From contig CAWCTB010000030.1 of assembly GCA_963798275.1 (NCBI GenBank), positions 124,001 to 188,000 on the forward strand: a stretch of DNA of 64,000 bases. Reading direction: 5' to 3'. Numbering within the stretch: position 1 is the first letter of the stretch; each line of letters begins with the position of its first letter. This document shows, one piece after another, positions 60,115 to 64,000 of the stretch. The DNA is from CAWCTB01 sp963798275. GTDB taxonomy: Bacteria > Acidobacteriota > Terriglobia > Terriglobales > Acidobacteriaceae. The notes beneath the pieces were generated by a model that saw nothing but the letters and a program-made list of their open reading frames with translations, was not told the origin of the DNA and searched no databases. The translations under genes and the position numbers were made by a program.

Positions 60115-60879
60115 CTAGGAGAAGTGCGCGTGCAGAAGAAATTCGCGGTTTCCTTCCGTTCCCAGGATCGGCGAATCGATCACCTCAATCTGGCTTCCCC
60201 CGAGTTCGCGAACCGCGTTGGCAACTCGATCCACGGCCCCTCGCTGCGCTTCCGGGTCGCGCACGATGCCGCCCTTGCCGACCTGCTGGCGTCCGGCTTC
60301 AAATTGAGGCTTGATCAGTACAACCAGATCGAACCCGCCGCATGACGCGGCGGCGCGCACGCAGCGGAGGACGGCGGGAAGGACGAGGGTCGCGGAGATG
60401 AACGACACGTCCATCGCCACCAGCGCGATGGATTCGGGATCGGTGCTAGCAGGCCATAACTGCTCAGGCGTCAGGTAACGGGCGTTGGTCTTCTCCAGCA
60501 GGCGGACGCGGGCATCGCTGCGAAGAGTTGCGTCCATTTGACCATAACCGGTGTCGACGGCAATTACCTTACGCGCTCCGTTTTGCAGCAGGCAGTCGGT
60601 AAAGCCGCCGGTAGAAGCGCCGATGTCCATGCACGTCTTGCCGGTTACATCGATGTGCCAGTGCTCAAACGCCCGCGCCAGTTTGAACCCGCCCCGGCTG
60701 ACATATGGCAGATCGTCGCCAAGAATTCGAATCGCAGACTCCTCCGGGACACTGGCTCCTGCCTTCTCGACCTTCTGCTCGTTGACCAGCACGCGCCCCG
60801 CGAGGATCAAGGCCTGAGCACGTTCCCGCGATGCTGCCAATCCGCGTTGCAGCAGCAGCTTGTCGAGACGCAGCTTCAC
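60115..60879 (-). CDS. tlyA: TlyA family rRNA (cytidine-2'-O)-methyltransferase
   Basis: A 254-residue protein. An S4-type RNA-binding domain opens it (KLRLDKLLLQRGLAASRERAQALILAGRVLVN). A SAM methyltransferase domain follows with MDIGASTGGFTDCLLQNGA, VDTGYGQMD and LIKPQFEAGRQQVGKGGIVRDP, a FtsJ/TlyA pattern. It 2'-O-methylates 16S and 23S rRNA. Its stop codon abuts the 113-bp repeat. Length and motifs are complete. Confidence 0.9.
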   Translation of the reverse strand: MKLRLDKLLLQRGLAASRERAQALILAGRVLVNEQKVEKAGASVPEESAIRILGDDLPYVSRGGFKLARAFEHWHIDVTGKTCMDIGASTGGFTDCLLQNGARKVIAVDTGYGQMDATLRSDARVRLLEKTNARYLTPEQLWPASTDPESIALVAMDVSFISATLVLPAVLRCVRAAASCGGFDLVVLIKPQFEAGRQQVGKGGIVRDPEAQRGAVDRVANAVRELGGSQIEVIDSPILGTEGNREFLLHAHFS

Positions 60880-61216
60880 TGCGCCAGACTAGCACGCGGC
60901 GTTGGCGCAGCCGGGAGTCCGATCTTCCACCCAATGTTCTCCAATCGCACGCGCCGACTCGAGACACTCCTCTTCGCTCCGGAGGAATGTGCACTGATCG
61001 CGGTTCATTCTGTTAGAGGCTTCGCCGCATCCGGCAGTTACAGGGTGGCTCCTTCTGCTTTTCCACAGCCTTATACACATTGATGGTTGAAAACTCATGC
61101 CCCGCCCCAATCGCACGATTTTTCCAGCGCAACCATCGCGATCACACGTCCCAAAATTCGTGCCCTGAAGAAACGGCGCTTACGGTAGAATGACAAAACC
61201 TCGGAGACCTTCCGCA
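60880..61216. other. Intergenic region between tlyA and the ThDP enzyme gene
   Basis: About 335 bp between divergent genes. A 38-codon minus-strand frame (61008 to 60889) ending just before tlyA can be read, but it has no ribosome site and is not proposed. No promoter or repeat stands out. Confidence 0.4.
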
Positions 61217-62194
61217 ATGGCAACCCAGACAAGTAATCCTGTCAGCGATATGCGCCCGAAAGACTCGGTTCCTGCGATCGCGCCAGCAGTCAGCGTCGGC
61301 GAGGGGCCAGAAGTACGTTCTTCTCCCTCAAACCCGCACCGGCTGCGCCAGCTTTACGAGTTGCTGTTGAAGTGCAACATGATCCAGGAGCGCGTCTCGC
61401 AATTGAGCCGCAACCGCGTCATCGATCCGTACGCCGCCGCGAGCTTCAGCAGCCTGGCGACTGGTGTGGGCAGCCTGATTGAATTGCGGCGCGGCGATGC
61501 GGTAGCGGCGTACGATCCCATTGTCACCGGCGTGCTGTTGAACCTGCCCCTGGAATACACGTTTTGCCTGCTGCATGGACGCGCAGCCGAGTACTGCACC
61601 GCGCATCCCGATGCTTTCGACGGGACCGTGCACCGCATCCCGGCGACCACCACTGCGGCTGCGCAGTTTCAGGTTGCCGCGGGCATGGCCCTGTCCAACA
61701 TCCTTCAGGGGAGGCGTGACGTGGTCATGGTCCATGCTCTGGACGGCTTCGCGGCCCTTGGGTTCTGGCATGAAGCCGCAGTTCTCGCCTGCCAGGAGCG
61801 CCTTCCTTTGATCTTTGTGCTGGAGACCGACGCAATCTCCGCTTCGCGGTACAACGACAGTATTTTGCGCGACCGCGCCGAGGCCTACGGAATGCCGGGG
61901 ATTACCGTCGCTGGCGACGATGTGGTCGCGGTGTGGCGCGTGGCCCAGGAATCGATCCACCGCGCACGCAGCGGCGCCGGGCCGACCCTGATTGATTGCC
62001 GCGTTTCGGCTGCCGCCAAGGCCAACCAGAGGAAGGCTGCGGGCCGAAGCACAGACGCCCTATCCCACATGCAGCACTACCTGGAAAAGCGCAGCCACTG
62101 GGATCAAAAGTGGAAAAACGACATCACCCAGAAATTTGCCGCCGAGATCGACCAGGCAGCGCAGGTGGCCGAGCGCATCGGCCCCACGCAGTAG
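61217..62194 (+). CDS. Thiamine-diphosphate enzyme resembling E1 alpha of 2-oxoacid dehydrogenases
   Basis: About 325 residues. Segments fit the E1-alpha fold: LYELLLKCNMIQERVSQL, TTTAAAQFQVAAGMALSNI and VMVHALDGFAALGFWHEAAVLACQERLPLIFVLETDAIS. The last corresponds to the ThDP-binding stretch that normally begins GDG and ends near 30 residues later with Asn; here it reads ALDGF and no clear Asn is seen, so cofactor binding may be altered. No E1-beta or E2 gene is nearby. The start at 61217 has GGAG 11 bp upstream; an in-frame ATG at 61190 is possible. Confidence 0.6.
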   Translation: MATQTSNPVSDMRPKDSVPAIAPAVSVGEGPEVRSSPSNPHRLRQLYELLLKCNMIQERVSQLSRNRVIDPYAAASFSSLATGVGSLIELRRGDAVAAYDPIVTGVLLNLPLEYTFCLLHGRAAEYCTAHPDAFDGTVHRIPATTTAAAQFQVAAGMALSNILQGRRDVVMVHALDGFAALGFWHEAAVLACQERLPLIFVLETDAISASRYNDSILRDRAEAYGMPGITVAGDDVVAVWRVAQESIHRARSGAGPTLIDCRVSAAAKANQRKAAGRSTDALSHMQHYLEKRSHWDQKWKNDITQKFAAEIDQAAQVAERIGPTQ

Positions 62195-62222
62195 GCGCAA
62201 CGCTCTTCTGCCGCTCCAGGGT

Positions 62223-62417
62223 TTACGCCCGGGGAAGCACCACGATCAGCAGAGTGGCGATCGGCCCCAGCAGAAGCGACAACAGAAACCAACCCAACCC
62301 GCTTCGGCTCTTGCTTTGCGCCAGCCCGGCGTTGATCAGGGCCAGGGTCCCCCATCCGATGCCGTAGCTGGGCTGGATATAGGTGTAGTCGTAATAGGCA
62401 GCCAGTAAAGCGATCAT
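62223..62417 (-). CDS. Small membrane protein, unknown
   Basis: A 64-residue protein. Two hydrophobic segments flank a basic turn (GTLALINAGLAQSKSRSGLGWFLLSLLLGPIATLLIVVLPRA). GGAG lies at a suitable distance upstream of the ATG at 62417. It converges with the ThDP enzyme gene. No family is recognised; the balance of a ribosome site and plausible topology makes it a modest candidate. Confidence 0.5.
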   Translation of the reverse strand: MIALLAAYYDYTYIQPSYGIGWGTLALINAGLAQSKSRSGLGWFLLSLLLGPIATLLIVVLPRA

Positions 62418-62486
62418 GGCAGCGCTCCAGAATCACCAAGGCCCAGGGTCGCTGCGCCTCGGTTTCCGTCAGGTCGAGCAGAGCGA

Positions 62487-62666
62487 TTAAAGCTTTTCGT
62501 AAAATTCGCAGGCCGAGCACGAAATGTAGATCCCGCCCGGAACGTCCTTCTCGCGGTCTTTCACCCGCTTCACGATGCGAGTCGGTTTCCCGCACTTCGG
62601 GCAATCCGTGCTCTTGGTGGTGTCCATGACCTTCTTTCGGTCCCCTGTCTTTGCGATCTTCGCCAT
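62487..62666 (-). CDS. 59-residue zinc-ribbon protein
   Basis: A short, complete gene. The ATG at 62666 follows GGAGAA. The protein starts MAKIAKTGDRKKVMDTTKS, is very basic, and has two cysteine pairs: CPKCGKP and, 26 residues on, CSACEF near the C-terminus, the spacing of a small zinc ribbon. The charged N-terminus and ribbon suggest nucleic-acid binding, which is inference. It lies 69 bp from the small membrane gene on the same strand. Confidence 0.7.
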   Translation of the reverse strand: MAKIAKTGDRKKVMDTTKSTDCPKCGKPTRIVKRVKDREKDVPGGIYISCSACEFYEKL

Positions 62667-63065
62667 CTTGTTCTCCTAATAATTCTTGTCCGGACAGAAT
62701 TCTGCCCACAGCCTGGAACCACTGGGCTTGATTCAGGGAGCAACGCGGGAAGGCCGGAACGAAACTGCGCGGCCAGCGCGAGATGCACATGTCTCAAGCA
62801 CACGCTCTGTCAACGTCAAGCAGGGCGGCTTCGACTGCAGGCGGGCGCGCTTGCGCGCCACTCTCTACTCGCCGGATATCTTCGTATTCTACATGAGGCG
62901 GAGCGGCGGCGGCCGTTAGGTCGCAGCTTCACCAGGCTGCCCTGTCCCTCTTCCTTTGGGGAACTGGAGTATGGTAGTGGCACGAAACTCCGGCCGGCTT
63001 GCCGCGTCTGCTATCGACAAACGGATGCAGCATTGCAAGCGGCCCCTGGGAGCGATGGATCCGAC
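62667..63065. other. Intergenic region with no clear feature
   Basis: About 400 bp between divergent genes. Short frames occur on both strands, but none has a product or ribosome site that can be supported. No palindrome or repeat of note is seen. Confidence 0.45.
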
Positions 63066-63485
63066 ATGTTCCAGAGGTATAAAGAAATCTTCTTCGGACT
63101 CGCGTTCGGAGTCGGCGCAGCCCTGATCGACACTGGCATGGATGCCGCGGCCAACGGCAACAGCCTCCTCGATGAAGTAGCTGAGCATCCCGGCATGTTG
63201 CTGTACCGTGCCGCTTTTATTGCATTGGGGTTGGCTCTCGGTTGGCTGCTCTGGCAGAGGAACCGAAGGGAGCGCGATTTCCGGCAATTGACAGAAACGC
63301 TGCGCAGAATCCAACAGGACTGGGGAACCCAGGCGATCCTCTTGCGCTCGACGCTGCAAACTATGTTGACCCGGGATGACCTCCATCTTTCCGAGGGGGC
63401 TTCGCAATTGGTCCACCAGGCATACCTGAGGTCGCAAGAACTGCAAAGATTGGCCGAGCAGAAGCCGCCGCAGGCGGATGGCTAG
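63066..63485 (+). CDS. Single-pass membrane protein, unknown
   Basis: About 139 residues. An N-terminal amphipathic part (MFQRYKEIFFGLAFGVGAALIDTGMD) is followed by one clear membrane segment (LLYRAAFIALGLALGWLLW). A charged helical domain then runs to the end (RRERDFRQLTETLRRIQQDW and LRSQELQRLAEQ). It could be a two-helix membrane protein with a cytoplasmic coiled coil. No known family is recognised. Confidence 0.6.
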   Translation: MFQRYKEIFFGLAFGVGAALIDTGMDAAANGNSLLDEVAEHPGMLLYRAAFIALGLALGWLLWQRNRRERDFRQLTETLRRIQQDWGTQAILLRSTLQTMLTRDDLHLSEGASQLVHQAYLRSQELQRLAEQKPPQADG

Positions 63486-63709
63486 CCCGCCATCTGGGGA
63501 GACGGCGATATACGCTATTTTCTTCTGCCGAGAATCCGAGCGCCACCTTCTCGCCAGCCTCACCTTCCTGTGAATCCGGTTTGACGCTCCTCTTTGCTGC
63601 CTGATAGCTTCATATGTTTGTTCTTCCCGCGATCAGGCTCACTGTAAGGACGCGCTCCCATCGACTGCGATCCATCGCGTGCGGACCTTCATCACGAGGC
63701 ATAACCATC

Positions 63710-64000
63710 ATGGCAATCAAGTTCAAAGGTGTCGACTTCATCGAGTTGGATTCGCTGCTCAGCGACGACGAGCGCCTGGTGCGCGACAATACCCGCAAGT
63801 TCATCGAAGAAAACATTATCCCCATCATCGAACAGTGCAACCGCGAAGGCCGCTTCCCCAAGGAGCTGATCAAGCCCATGGGAGAGCTTGGGCTTCTATG
63901 GCGCGAGCCTGCAGGGATACGGATGTGCCGGCATGTCGGCAGTCGAGTACGGCCTGATGACGCAGGAACTGGAGCGCGGCGATAGCGGCGTGCGCTCTTT
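63710..64000 (+). CDS. Glutaryl-CoA dehydrogenase-like acyl-CoA dehydrogenase, 5' part (frameshift)
   Basis: The first 97 codons of a flavoenzyme that runs off the window. Acyl-CoA dehydrogenase N-terminal features are LLSDDERLVRDNTRKFIEENIIPIIE and FPKELIKPMGELG. One extra G near 63890 shifts the frame; corrected it reads FYGASLQGYGCAGMSAVEYGLMTQELERGDSG, close to glutaryl-CoA dehydrogenases, which convert glutaryl-CoA to crotonyl-CoA. The specificity call is from the ELERGDSG region and is provisional because the catalytic base lies outside the window. The ATG at 63710 is preferred over 63614. Confidence 0.75.

Noticed and set aside
60889..61008. A 38-codon minus-strand gene just upstream of tlyA
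   Set aside because: The sequence looks protein-like (a Cys and Glu-rich segment), but no ribosome site or known family supports it.

Overview
The window looks like a chromosomal segment of an Acidobacteriota bacterium, most likely class Terriglobia (relatives of Koribacter or Sulfotelmatobacter). Pointers are the high GC, a large Oar-type TonB-dependent receptor with a carboxypeptidase-like N-terminal domain, HspR/HAIR control of dnaK, bacillithiol (BshB1) and futalosine-menaquinone (MqnE, MqnP) genes, a PEP-CTERM protein and many multihaem cytochromes. This placement is inference from gene content; no rRNA gene is present.

Layout. 1-7.1 kb: end of uppP, ftsK, a small GlsB-type membrane protein, DUF1697, a sodium:solute symporter and a PEP-CTERM secreted protein. 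7.1-11.3 kb (minus): a two-gene operon of a three-module TIR-like protein and a membrane-tethered nSTAND ATPase ending in a jelly-roll-like domain, the best candidate for a little-described signalling or defence system. 11.4-15.6 kb: TonB-dependent receptor. 16-20.8 kb: dnaK, dnaJ, an acetyltransferase and hspR, with a HAIR operator on the dnaK promoter. 21-33.3 kb (minus): an electron-transfer island with a decahaem MtrA/DmsE-type cytochrome, an MtrB-like outer-membrane barrel, a small cytochrome c, a CbcL-like 11-haem/cytochrome b fusion, an ImcH-like heptahaem NapC/NirT protein, an AhbD-like haem radical SAM enzyme, a YwiC-like protein and two Crp/Fnr-type proteins, one of which has no DNA-binding domain. 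Three promoters in the island carry paired GTGA-N6-TCAC palindromes at an exact 22-bp pitch.

34-40.3 kb: a secreted protein, glycosyltransferase, YfhO and methyltransferase genes. 40.4-42.1 kb: perR-ahpC-ahpD with a Fur/Per-type operator. 42-64 kb: mostly housekeeping genes (LOG family, AmmeMemoRadiSam radical SAM, xseB, TPR protein, ispA, bshB1, UDP-sugar decarboxylase, mqnP, mqnE, asparaginase family, nadK, tlyA, a ThDP enzyme, and the start of a glutaryl-CoA dehydrogenase that runs off the end). Two kinds of palindromic MITE/REP-like repeat occur near 19.6, 42.2 and 59.7-60.1 kb.

Quality caveat: about 20 single-base frameshifts interrupt otherwise normal genes, including essential ones (ftsK, dnaK, dnaJ), often in short G, C or A runs. 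These look like sequencing errors in a draft or long-read assembly, so frameshifted genes are annotated as single genes with the break located, not as pseudogenes.
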